Shown one piece after another: positions 24,764-37,365 of a stretch of 64,000 nucleotides of DNA; the first letter of the stretch is position 1, and each line of letters starts with the position of its first letter. Position numbers and translations under genes: made by a program. The DNA is from Lingula anatina. Taxonomy: Eukaryota; Brachiopoda; Lingulata; Lingulida; Lingulidae. The stretch is taken from positions 274,278-338,277 of the forward strand of contig NW_019775429.1 in NCBI RefSeq assembly GCF_001039355.2. Direction: 5' to 3'. The notes below the pieces were generated by a model, which was not told the DNA's origin, made no database searches, and was given only the letters and a program-made list of their open reading frames with translations.

Positions 24764-27700
24764 AGTCATTAGGAGTACGGTGACAACAGGAAACAGACGC
24801 TTTAACCATGACCTCCTGCTTAAGGGGGGGGGGGGGGGGGCATCTGAACTAAAATCATCATCTGTTATATATTTAGAATTGACGGTACTGACGATGCCCT
24901 AAGCAATCTCTTTTTCGCCGACTTCATTTAGACATATATTTTAAAAACAACGCATTGCCGCAGCTGGTATCTAAGTAGAGCTTGGTAAGATCATAAACAG
25001 GGCTTAATTGGTCCCGAGTTAGACCTATCAACAACACATGCGAAACCCATGGTAATAAACAAGTATGGTGAAGTCCAATAGTCCATGTCTGTCCCCAGAA
25101 GGTCACCAACTGCACTGGACGTGTATGTCCCCAGAAGGACATCAACTGCTTTTACTGATCTTACGGGGGGTGGAAATAGCAAGACTAATGTTCTTTCATA
25201 CTCCTTATTTACTGCTTCCCAGTTCCCTTCTTTCCATTTGTCTCTCTTTGCTTCATTCAGTCCCAGCTTACGAAGTTCACCCCGTTCACATTTAAATTGC
25301 ATTAAATGTAACACGTGTAGACAGGGGTCAGTCTTATTCTTTGCGTTCATCACACCCACGCCACTTTTGGAAAATTATGACATAACATAAAATAATCAAT
25401 AAATAAACTTTCGAAATTGAAAAGAATTTGGCTTTTAAACCTACCAATTTAAAGTGTCTCGTTTTAAACAATTCCTGAACGAGATTTTCACGGATTGTAA
25501 TGGTATTTCAGTAAGTGCCATCCTTTGAGTTGCCAGCACCTCTCCCAACGGGACTTAATTTCATCTTTCACTTGTCAACAACGATATAATTACGCCTCTT
25601 TCCAAGAATTCTCAGCATCCATGATTTTGGTGGCAGAAGAACTAATCTGTACCATCCGCCTCTAAACATGCGTTCATTAACACGCTCCATCAGTTGCACT
25701 ATTTGTAATCTGATAATGAGCGTCTCATTTGTAAAATATGGCAATTCTGAAAATAAAATAGCTAAGTCTAAGGACCCAAAATGAATTACGTTAGGACATT
25801 GAAGTAGACAAGACTCGATCACATGCCTTATCTGTTCTCTCTTTTACATGTTTAGTCTTTGACGTTTTTGATGTTTCTCCGACAAAAAAGAACCCGTTGG
25901 AACCCATAATATACCCTTGAACTTGGTAAATTATTATCAAGTGCGTGTTTGTAATGACAATAAAAAACTCAGATATGACAGAAAATACTTTGTTTTACGT
26001 GTAGTCCCGTAAGATGTTATCCAAAATTGGACCTGGAAAAATATGAACAAGCAGTTGAAGCTGACAGGGGAAATAAATGAAAGGAATCCATTTGAATAAA
26101 GAATTTCGCTTCGATAGCTCGGCCTGTAAGATACATACTTGTAGCAAGAGAACTGTTTTATACATTTCCTATAACGAACACAAATTACATCTACCAGTTA
26201 CCTACACACCTCCAATAAATTCAATTGTCAAATAAATAAATAAATAAATACATAAATATATTGACTTCATCGCTCTGTCAGCAAAAAGGGCTTTTGAAAT
26301 TTGATCTACATGAACTTTTTCCTCCGGTTTGTTGAAGCACAGGAAGTGAGCAGGAAATCTGCTCAAATATCATTTGCGGGGATTCCTTATGACACTCTGT
26401 GGCATTGCTTTCAGTTCTGCTATTTGAAACCGTTTGGTGGTATTTGGTTAGATGTAGCAGCAATAATTTAACTTGCCTGCTCACTTAATATGTACCTTGA
26501 AAAACGCATCCACTGTGATAAAAATGTGATCATCGACTTTCTGTTTCTGTAAATCTTGGTCTGATATATGTTTGTGTACTTTGGTGTAAGCCCTTGGTTA
26601 CGTTTTGCCGCTTTCTTTAATAGATGTGGCATCGGTATATTCCTTAAAAAACACGGGATTCAATCCAGTACCTGTACCTAACCGAAGTACAGGACGTTAA
26701 GGTCATATACTCTGAAATATATCATTATGTGACCTAGTTTTAGTTCGTCTTTCATTTCATATTTTTTTATCAGTCCATCATACCTGGTATCCTAACGGAC
26801 AAAACCGATCATAATAAGATGTAGGGCCGTCATTGCACTGCGGCCCCAAGGAATGCATCTTGTGCAGTGTATGTTGTGACAAGAAACAAATAAATGCGTT
26901 ACGTGGACACAATGCTGTTTATTTACAGGATAAGTGCAGTTTTACAGAAGAATGTGTACATATTGTGAGTATCCGCTAACATAGAATATACATGTAAATG
27001 ATACTGAATAAAACCACGTCGCTGTCTTTTATATCACTGGCGATTTATATGTATATCAACCCCTGGGTTAAAAAGTATTCAAAATAACTATTGTCCATTA
27101 TTCGTGACTAATCATTGCTTGCATAAAAATGGCTCTTTCACATACCGCCCTCTGAGAAAAACTTAAAAACTGAATATGATGACTATTAGGGTTAGTAGCG
27201 ACTTGGCCCACATACAAATTCTGTGGGCTCAATTTTTGTCTTTTCTCCACTTTTGTGACGTCACGAGACCCGCATCGGGCCGTCACTTTGCTAACTGTAA
27301 CCTCTATGATATATATATACAGCACATGTGATTTTTTGGCCGTGCAGCTTCCACATAGTACAATGGCAGTGGATTCTATTCTGTATTTATCGTGTCCCTG
27401 CATGTTAAAAAACGAAGTTAACAATCGTGAAATATACAATGAATAGAATCTTAAGACACACCCCATATTAATAACACGGGAACATGTACAAGATATACAT
27501 TTTATAAGATCACACACAGTGATGCGTGTGCATTCAAAACCGTCTAAAAATTTACAAAAAGAGGTAAATATTATCACTAACATCAAAACATAATTGAAAT
27601 TAAGTTATTTTAAGACATGAGAAAAGGTCATGCATTTTAATTCGTACCAAAATGTAAGTAGTTGGTGAAAATGGAATGGGTGTTAAAGCGTTACAAAATA

Positions 27701-27773
27701 TAGCTCAATATGAGTCGGGAATGTCGTCAAATGTCAAGACTAAACATAGAAACTTAATTAGTTGCATTTCAAA

Positions 27774-27837
<64 letters not shown>

Positions 27838-28449
27838 GAGAGAGAGAGAGAGAGAGAGAGAAATTTCTAATAATGTTGAAAGATGGTATTGAGCTTCGTA
27901 AAATAACGCAATTTGGGAAGAAGACTTAAACAGGCATTTGGTAGGATACAATCCGGTGCAATATAGGACATTGTTGCAATATCAAAATCAATTTCAAAGA
28001 GTACTGCCATAATCCGTGCTTGAAATATCTAGGGCTATAAATATCAATTAGTATCTTAAACGTTTTCACAAACCCATATTTCAAATGGTTGCCATAAATG
28101 TTTTTTCTTTAATCCCGTGGCACTGAATCAAATCGATCAGCAACTATTAAAACCACCCTAACAAAGGGCTTAACAATGGTATTTGTAACTTCACAATAAG
28201 CGCATATTTCAGCGTTATGAAAGTATTTTGGATATCGACTTACTTGTGTTCATGCGGTAAGGTTTGATATGTACTAGATGTCCCATGTCTATTTGTTAGT
28301 GTGTATGCTGAGATGACATTTAATGTGGACAAACCTAACTATTGATTTTAAATCTTACACGCAACGCAGAACACATGTCAAAGTGACACCCGTTTGGAAT
28401 GTCAACCCTGCCGTACGGTACTTCCTGTGACGGTTTCTGATGGCATTTT
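24764..28449. other. intergenic, no gene recognised
   Basis: Contains a run of 17 G (24824-24840), two short GTCCCCAGAAGGWCAYCAACTGC-like repeats (about 25090-25150), and two minus-strand frames of 122 and 84 codons (24991-25359, 25568-25822) with no recognisable motif. It also holds a diverged repeat (26320-26490) related to 42200-42360, and a TA/GA microsatellite at 27776-27861. Confidence 0.5.
26320..26490. repeat. diverged dispersed repeat, copy 1
   Basis: Shares interrupted similarity with 42200-42360: aagcacaggaagtgagcag against aagcacagaaagtaagcag, and ggtwkatttggttrg-like then tagcagcaatwattt. No terminal repeats or coding frame visible. Confidence 0.45.
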
Positions 28450-29598
28450 TCAAACAGTAGAAACGCATTCATCTTTCGTATCGGCGCAGTGTGATTCCGT
28501 CACTGTCTGATTGACCACTGTCCACTCACGTTGTGGGGCTTTGGTCAAAGGACCTCCGCACCTGCAATTGCAAAACCAGTCCCATAGACCAAGACGAAAC
28601 CGTTTGGAGGCCGCGACGAACAGCATAACATTTAAGGCGTAGTGAGTCAGACTGACAAGATGGAGCCAGGAGTCTATGAATCTTTCTGACTCCGAGGCTG
28701 GGTACGTGACTTCCGTCTTCAGTCTGACTCCGTGCCAAGGCAATGACATAATTAGATACAACACTGTCACGAGTAAGGCAACGTTAATTAGGCCTCTTTG
28801 GGGTACAATCTTGAGTCGTTTCTCAGATTCGTCGATTCCAACGTGGTTGTCTTCAACTGATTCTTTAGATTGGCAACGACTGTTTGTTGTCAGTCCCACG
28901 CTGCTTGGTCTTTTATTCGCCGCGGATAGTTTCTTTTTAACGAGAAAGTATACTGACAACACAGTCAAACCAATCATCAGAAGGTCTGGGATTACGATTA
29001 CTATCGCCAATTCCACTTTTACCATGATTGATAAAAAATCCGAATGGTAGTAAAACATTGGGACACAAAGATGACGATTTTTCCCGGACATCCACGTCCA
29101 GTAAAGATTCAGTATGACGGCCATCACCGCCAGCACTGTGATGTAGCATTTACTCCTGAAAGTGCTGCATGTTTTGTTAAACTTCGGCTGGCGACTGAGG
29201 CTGAGATATGTGGAGGTTATGGCTGCACACAAGTACCAGGCTGACAACATATTGCAGGTATAGGACGTGTACACGATGATCTGACAGACGCCCTCTGGGA
29301 TGTTGATGTCTGGCTGGACAGTGGGCAGCCATTGCAGTGTGGACGCAGACAGAAACCCTATGTCCACTGCACATTTAGCCGACAGGTACTGGCTGATTGC
29401 GAACTTCCGCAGGTGCTTGCTGCGAGATAGGATGATGGCGGGCAGAAGACTACACAGTATTCCCAGGCTGCTCACTATCGCTCTGTAGTTTTGTGAGGTT
29501 GGCGAAAGACAGTTCCAGCAATTTGTTATATCTTCTTCTTGAAATGCTGAGCCATTAGGGCCCTTTGAACTGTTCTTCTGCCAATCCGAATAGTTCAT
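28450..29598 (-). CDS. rhodopsin-like (class A) G-protein-coupled receptor, orphan
   Basis: Single-exon receptor of 382 residues. Seven hydrophobic segments are visible: about 38-58, 66-88, 101-126, 151-171, 192-220, 259-281 and 300-320. The extracellular N-tail has N-glycosylation sequons at N2, N9 and N15. C105 at the top of helix 3 and C178 in loop 2 can form the usual disulfide. The DRY site after helix 3 reads LSR (YLSLSR, 121-126). Helix 6 has LPWHG in place of CWxP. Helix 7 lacks NPxxY. WFCNCRCGG (331-339) may be palmitoylated. The tail ends STV, a class I PDZ-ligand form. Length and layout resemble invertebrate peptide-receptor-like orphans. The ligand cannot be told from sequence. 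An AG (CCAG, 29602) just before the ATG may be the acceptor of a 5' UTR intron. The frame is open and shows no frameshift. Confidence 0.85.
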   Translation of the reverse strand: MNYSDWQKNSSKGPNGSAFQEEDITNCWNCLSPTSQNYRAIVSSLGILCSLLPAIILSRSKHLRKFAISQYLSAKCAVDIGFLSASTLQWLPTVQPDINIPEGVCQIIVYTSYTCNMLSAWYLCAAITSTYLSLSRQPKFNKTCSTFRSKCYITVLAVMAVILNLYWTWMSGKNRHLCVPMFYYHSDFLSIMVKVELAIVIVIPDLLMIGLTVLSVYFLVKKKLSAANKRPSSVGLTTNSRCQSKESVEDNHVGIDESEKRLKIVPQRGLINVALLVTVLYLIMSLPWHGVRLKTEVTYPASESERFIDSWLHLVSLTHYALNVMLFVAASKRFRLGLWDWFCNCRCGGPLTKAPQREWTVVNQTVTESHCADTKDECVSTV

Positions 29599-31967
29599 AA
29601 CTGGATCATCTACGAATACAAATGGCAGTAAATATCTCGTCTGGTTCTGTTGGTGTTTAACTGGAATTATTAAAAATACATATGATAATAGTTATCACAT
29701 TCTACCAGTACATTATGGAAAGTCTCAGTTTTTCTCCTAGTCTTTCTCTCTCTCTCTCTCTCGTCACGAAACGTGTAACGATGTTATATAATCACCATGC
29801 CTACAAGTTGAACTTCCGAATCCTGAAAACCACACAGGAATTTACTCATATAGCATTGCATGCGGCTCCTGTGATCACACAGTTCCAGAAATCAGCAAAC
29901 ACCAGTGACACGCCCTGCCCTATCAACTTACATCTCCGCGGCAAAAACTTCTCGAATTATAAACATGAAAAGCGTATATTACAAACTAAAACGTAAGAGT
30001 AGCTGTATGTGCGTGTTACGTTCTATATGGTAACACATTGCGAACCATATTGGCCTATAGGAACTTTCAGAATTGCGATACACCTTTTGAATTAACACAT
30101 CAATATTTTCTTCAACTTTTTTTCATTTATGCAGTCCCCTTTCCTTTTCTATCATTTTTTAAGATCATTTTTATCTTCTAATTGCTTATAAATTTATATT
30201 TGGCCGTTAACAACGGTATGTGATGGCGATATATATACTATTATATATAATAAAAAGACAAAAAAAGTACGACAATTAAGTTACAGTACCTCTGCAGCTG
30301 CCATTGTCGTACTAATGAAATGTTCGCGTGAGACATGCGAGGTCTTCCAGCTCGTGCAGCTAGCAGCTAAAAAACACTACTGTTAATGATAAGGTCTAGC
30401 ATTAAATGGGTATATTCAGCCTGAGATAATAGGATAACCCTTCTTAATTTTGAGGTTTATACATTTATCCTGTAAAATTTTCACAAAGATTGCCTTTACT
30501 TAATTTTGTTATGTAGGTCTCAGTGCAATCTTCTCTATCTTCGAAAGAAGTAAACTACAGTAAGTATAGATGTAACTGAAATTCTGACTGGTGTGATTGT
30601 CAACAGTTTTCCAGGAATTATAACGGTGCTTTCCATTTAAATATCAATACGCCTTAAAATGAAAAGTAAAATTGAAATCCAGGTGCACATGCGGAGTTTT
30701 CATTGCAAGTCTAATATTCCTCGAGAAACAAAGAGAAGTTTTATATCCCTAAGGCCATAGCATTTAGATCAGGCAACAATTTGCTTCTTTCTTGTTGTGA
30801 GTGGGAAAATGAAAGTTTGTGGTACACTGGGATGGAGGAGACATAAAACCACGTGTATCCTTGCCAGGATTCACTGCCTGCCCCGGCCCTGCACTCGGCG
30901 TCAATGTGTTGTGCCATTTCTTATTAACTTGGTTATACATAAATAGTCATTCCTATAGATTACCACGTCTTTCAGCATTTAAGAAGGTAATATCTATATC
31001 AAGTTTTTTGTTCATTTCAGGAGTTTTACAGCATTAAGGAATTAGGAAAGTTTATTAGATTTGCATGACATTTCGACGTAGGGCAGCTTCATAAGCGCAC
31101 TCAGGTTGACTTAAGATTTTATACCGACACTCGGCGCATTATCTACAGACAAATCGACAGTTTACTTGTAATATAATTTGAGTGTGCCCTGGTCGTTTAC
31201 CTCGAATGAGGATTGTTATATTTCAAACAGGTTCTTCTAACCGATGTTTATTATAAAGCCTACCTACTGTTCTACAATTACCATAAGGCGTATGTTAGTC
31301 TGTATTGCTATGGTATCCAACCTTTCAAGTTATGTAAACCATCGATCATTTGGAGACAAAACACCTTAAAAACAACACAGTTAAGTTATTTTATGTCTTC
31401 AGTTTTAATTCTACAGATTAGACAGGCAGAGGCCACAAATCAACGTTAACATTGGCTGCACGCGGCTTCTCATTGCTCGACATACAGGGCAGTGTCTGAG
31501 GTCATAACCAGGGCCCCTTATTATTTTTCTACTCGAGGGACAGAGATAGCGGGAAAGACATTTTTGCGTTTAAAATAATTAACTTTTTTATTTGATCTTT
31601 TTTGTGTGCCGTCCGACACTGTTAGTCAGATTGCATGCTGAAGTACTAATAAGAACACAAAGGTTCACGTTATCCTCGACCCAAATGGGACACGGCGCCA
31701 TTACGATGATGAGAGTACCCCTTGTCAATACATTTGATTCCAAGAGATCCAAATCGTAAGTGTAATTAAGGTTAATGGTGGTTTAAGTCGCTTGGTGATA
31801 ATTCATTACTAGTGCCCTAATCTCCATTACAGGACAGCGGCAGCACCTCACGCCATGGTGTCAAGGGTTCCACAATGTACACATCATCTATCAGTCAGAT
31901 TCAAATTAGGTTGAATAACATCATCCAACTTATTCCCTGTATGATAATTGTAAGGGCAATTTTCATA

Positions 31968-32464
31968 AATCAATACAGCACTAAAAAAACCACCTGCGTA
32001 AATTCGATCACTTGGTTCATCCTGGTCGCTCGATGAAAGGATTCTTTGAGTTAGTTTTCTTGTCAAGATTTAGCTAATTCCACTGATTTCTGTGGTGTCG
32101 AGTCCTACAGGGATTCATTCATATTCATTACGAGGGCAATTTTGTTTCAAGGAAAATAGATAAAAGATAATTAAGAAGCATTAAGGCTACCTTCTGGACA
32201 CGTTTGCTTTNAAATTTCAGAAATCAATACAGCACTAAAAAAACCACCTGCGTAAATTCGATCACTTGGTTCATCCTGGTCGCTCGATGAAAGGATTCTT
32301 TGAGTTAGTTTTCTTGTCAAGATTTAGCTAATTCCACTGATTTCTGTAGTGTCGAGTCCTACAGGGATTCATTCATATTCATTACGAGGGCAATTTTGTT
32401 TCAAGGAAAATAGATAAAAGATAATTAAGAAGCATTAAGGCTACCTTCTGGACACGTTTGCTTT
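31968..32464. repeat. 243-base direct duplication around single n at 32211
   Basis: 31968-32210 and 32220-32464 are nearly identical; I see one clear substitution (ctgtggtg against ctgtagtg). They are separated by the n and eight bases. The same sequence on both sides of an n points to overlapping contig ends left unmerged. Confidence 0.85.
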
Positions 32465-33234
32465 AACTGAAGTCATTAACATCACAGTAAAAAGGACCGT
32501 GTGTAGACACGCTACTGGATAATCATTAGGAGCCTCTCCACGGTATGGAGGATTCAACTGTATGAAAAATATTAACCAGAAGTTTCTGATTTCATCACAA
32601 CATTATATCGTCACTTTTCGCACAAGCAGAAAGCATTTGCGCATGCCAACACTTTGGTCTAGATTGGATCAATCTAGCATTTACTACTACTAGATCAAAA
32701 CAACTGGCCTGTTCTGCCCATATTAAACAATAAACTATTCTAATAAAAAACAAATCCCATGCTGATATGTGGATGGCAGGATACCGGGTACTACACGGAT
32801 CTTCAGGTGCACGCAGCACATGGGAATTACTGGTGGCAAAGAGAGACGTAGTAGCATGGCAAAACAATAGAAAAATATCAGCGAGCCAAGAACAAGAACG
32901 TTCCAAAGAAGGAGATTCTAAAACATACTGTAAGAGCCCGAGCCTTGAAGACTACCTCACTGCCATCAGAACAATAGATATGTCACACGAATGAGCTGTT
33001 GTAGGATATTGAGGTGTTGCAGCTTTTAGTTTAAAAAAAGGTTCTCAATTTCTTTTTTTCTGTGGGAGTTGTTACGTAAAATGAAACCTGCCTTGTGTCG
33101 TGTGTCTGGTGCCAGACAACAGAGCCTGAGGCAGAGTCGCCAGCCATCTGGTACACAATGTGCCCCGCACTGAACGTGTGGGAACCGCGAAGACCCTGAT
33201 GTGGTTGATATTTCAAAGTCTAGAAAAAAACTCG

Positions 33235-33450
33235 TGAGGGGAGGGAGGGGGGGGGGGCATGGGAGGGAGGGGGGGGCATGGGCGGATTTAGGCTGTCTTC
33301 TGGGTCTTCTAGAAGACGGTCAGATTTTCAAATTTACATTGACGGGTATCTATTTTTTTCTGTCGGAAGACGGTCAAAAATGTAGGATGGATCAACAAAG
33401 ATAATTTAGAAGACTGTCCGAAAATATCTCTAGATCCGCACCTGGGGGGG
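33235..33450. repeat. G-rich repeat with weak inverted ends
   Basis: Several long G-runs on the plus strand (33238-33290) and another at 33443-33460 enclose about 150 bases. Their ends are weakly inverse (GGGCGGATTTAGGCTGTCTT against the complement reading GTGCGGATCTAGAGATATTT... GACAGTCTTCT), with gaagacggtc twice inside. It may be a decayed DNA-transposon derivative. Confidence 0.4.
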
Positions 33451-36400
33451 AGGGGGGGGGCTGTGAGTTGTTGTGTCTCTCTCGGGCCCAGGGCCCTTTA
33501 CTGGGGGGTTTCAGTAACAACCGATAAAATAGGCCAGGTACGTTGTGTAACCTTGTCACCATTGTGTGGGCACATCTAGACAACCTCAGTTGTCACTTTC
33601 GACGCCTTCCTAAACCAGTAAGCACTCTGCCACTTCTTAGCTTTACAACAGACGAACGCTTGTTTGGTTGATTAAGGCCGTTTGTGGCGTCTGTTCTAGA
33701 CCAAATAAATAAATTAATAAATTAAAAAAAAAATACAAAATTTAAAAGCAATTGCTTTTAGAAAAATACTTCATTTTAATCGGCGCTTTAAACAACTAAT
33801 GGTCAATTCCACTGTTTTGTCCTATGGATTTAATGGTTTTAAATTTATCACTAAATAATAAAATAGTAAATCAATACGAATAAAAACCCCTTTAAAGTAG
33901 TTTCACACTATAGGGAAAACTGAGAGACATATAGGCCTAACTAAACCGTGCCACAGCAAATACAACCCGTATATTTTTAGTGGAAATTATAAGCATTTAG
34001 ATCAAAGAAAGTATCAAGTTGAATTTATTATAGATGAGGTCGTGGCTTAATTGAATAGTACCGACAAGAGAGAGCACGCAAACAGTTTAAACGTTTTATA
34101 TTACCACTGTATTTCCGTAGTTTCAAAGAGCATTCCATTAGAGGCAGTGTTATGCCTTTTGAACGTCGGTGAAAAAGGTTCATGGTGAGCCACATTTAAT
34201 TCGAACGGCAAATATGAAATAGTTGACAACTGTGCCATATGGGACGGACGGATGGAAAACTGCTTCATTTTGTCCCATTTTGCTTCGTCTAGGGCAGGGG
34301 GTGAATGAGCGGAAATGAGCTTCCTCCTTAACTGCGGGTGGGTGAGGATTAAGGTCGCTCCCATACGCCAAACAGTAGACGCGCCATAGGCAAAGTTACA
34401 TGCCCAGATCTTGCATGACAGTGTCAGCTCTTAAATAATCCAAGTCCTCATTTCGCTTCGAAGGTCGTGGTTTCAGATAACATTCGTTCAATCTTAATGA
34501 TAAGAATACATTTTGCCTGGAGCTATAGTGCCACCCGACACTGAACCGTATACTTAAACCACCTTTTGTCAGAGTTACAAAATGAAAATCTTCGCTGCAA
34601 TGTTTTGAACAGTTTATAATTTCTTTGCTTGTAGACATGTTGACACTCAAATACCTACAGAAATAGCCACTAATGCTTTACACAATAAAATCAAGAACGC
34701 TGCTTCAGTTCCTTTAGATCTGTAAAAGTATGCAATCTGCCAATCAGACAAATACAAAGACGGTCAAGAGATCAGTATCTTCTCATTTATTCTTTGCCGC
34801 CAGCTATCAACGTCTGACGAAGATACGTATAATGATATATTGTATAATGATATATTATATATCTGATATATATTGTAGTATTATATAGTACGGTGACTTG
34901 TAGGCCCATGAGGCCGGGTGAGGCTCTCACATGTCACGTTAATAAATAAATAAAAATATAAACTCCATGCATTATATAAATAATAATAAATTTCATTAAT
35001 AATAATTTTAAGTAATTAATTTTAAGTAATATGACACATTTGTTAACAGGATCTCTCGAAGATTCCTCTAGCCTAACAGAAACTGCAGAAGTTTTCCTTC
35101 AAAAGCGAGGTATTAATTCCAATAATCCGTCATGAAAGTCTCTACATATATCGCCTAAACTATTGTTTCCATATCAATGCGTGCCATCGCCCCATTTTAT
35201 AACGATTAATCATAAATCATAAGTGTGAATCACGTGTGATTAAGCAAACAGGATAGACAATACTAAAGTAGCAAATGGCGTTTAAACAGGCTCAAGTCAA
35301 TCAGTGGAAATGACTCTGGTATAAATCAAATAGCGGTGCTCCCTTTGTTTCTGAGGCGATATCACAGTAGAAATCATCAGTAATCATGCAAGTAAGGAAA
35401 ACGAGCCACACCAAAGAACAGTTTGAGCAGTTTGATCACAGCATCAGACAGTTGAGTACTGTGTAACATGCAATTCACTGTGAAGATTACTGATGTATTT
35501 ATTCCGGAGGTATCCATTATTCGCACTGTGGAAACCAAGTAAAATGGTCGGTAATTATGGACGCCAATGATAAGACGATCTGGCCTTGGCTTGTATTGAC
35601 ATAGTTGTTAATTCTGCAGCCAACGTGTTCATATTTGTCATGGGAAGATTTCATTCCGGAGAAAGGACATAATTTGCGTCAAAATACTGAAATAATTTAA
35701 TTCTAGTGTCTGATATGTAAATTCCTTCCTGTTAAACCGGCAACAGATTCCAAACACGTGTATCTACGTTTTTTTTTTCAGTGGAAAGATGTGCATTATA
35801 ACTTAGTTTGATTTTTATCTGGCTGCATCCCTTCACAGTACGTATTCTGCTCCCGACCCTGGATACTTACTTTATACTTAGTAGAAATTAGCTCTACAAC
35901 ATAGCACATGTCCAGAAGACTTAACTACAAACGTATATAACCTTGGATCTAACAGAATGTTATTTAGTTTGGGTCCTAGACATAACTGAATTATTTTTGT
36001 CACCAGCGAAAGTAAAAAATCAAGAGACGAAATTATTAGCAAACCTCAGTTTAAGAAATAAAAACTGTTTTTTTATTTACAACTGGACCTTGCTGTCCAT
36101 TTTTACTTAGGTTGTATCCGCAGTGGCACAGTGAAATATAACAACTGGCACGGCCCACGGCATAAAGGGGGGGTCACAAGTTTAGACGACATCATTTCAG
36201 TGGGGGAGAAATACACAGAGGTTTCCAGAGTAAAATCGGACTTATGGTTTTTGATTTGAAACCAGAATCGTATTTTAAGTCATTTTAGACAAGAAGCAAA
36301 TAATCTTGCACTTACTTCCGGTAAGGCGCTTTGGGCGTTAACCAAATAAGCACGTAAGTCTTCTACAACGCTATGCCTGGCAATGTGTGCCTAGACAACA

Positions 36401-37237
36401 CATAACAACGGCATCAACTGTCAGTTATACTAGACGCCTCTAAGGTGTTGGATATAAGATGTGAAATATGGTTTTATTTGCGTGCTAATCGAGTTCGGGT
36501 GGCATTTCGTTGCAAATAAAAGTGGTAATAGACTGACGGTATCTGGAAAATGAATGTCAGATCAGCCGTATCCAACATAACTCAACGTAAAGCTGTGAGG
36601 AAAGGTTAGAGACAGGGAAATGGTTCAAACTGACGACAGTCCACGCTGTCTTATAAAACACTGCAAGAAAACCAGATTTGAGATTTTAAAAAATTAAGTT
36701 GCTGTTGAATAAATGGTGGAAAATAGCCCTGTCGTTTTATTAACATTAACATTAAAGGCTTGTTAAATTGTCATAATAGCCAATGTGTTAATAAAAAAGA
36801 AAATTATCAGATTTATTCCCAAAGGATATCTGCCATTGAGATAAGTTACGGCATAATTTGCAGAAATAAGTAATTTCGTTTTTGAAAGAGTTTTTTTTCG
36901 TAATATCTGTGATCTTACACATGGCTAAATCGAAACAAAATAAGCGCCAGCATTCTTGAAATCCAAGTATTAACACAATATGGCTGAATTGAAATTGGAA
37001 GGAAACTTACTCGACAGTGCATCGGAGGCTAAGCAATTAACCGACGGCAGGAGAAATGAAGTTTTCTTTCCATCTTTTTTTAATCATTTGATCATCTTAT
37101 CACGTCGGCTTCGAGTAATCACCGACGGCGTCCTTATCGAGGAGAAGGGAGGCATCGCTGAATGATAAACTTTGATATGGCTCGATTGAACCACAGCACG
37201 CAGACTTGGTCTCCTGCAAGTTATCACTAGCCATACA

Positions 37238-37286
<49 letters not shown>

Positions 37287-37323
37287 TACACATACACATA
37301 CACAAACGCACGCGCGCACGCAT

Positions 37324-37365
<42 letters not shown>

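Noticed and set aside
24991-25359. 122-codon minus-strand frame
   Set aside because: Contains a short internal DNA repeat that creates the apparent similarity between its parts; nothing recognisable.
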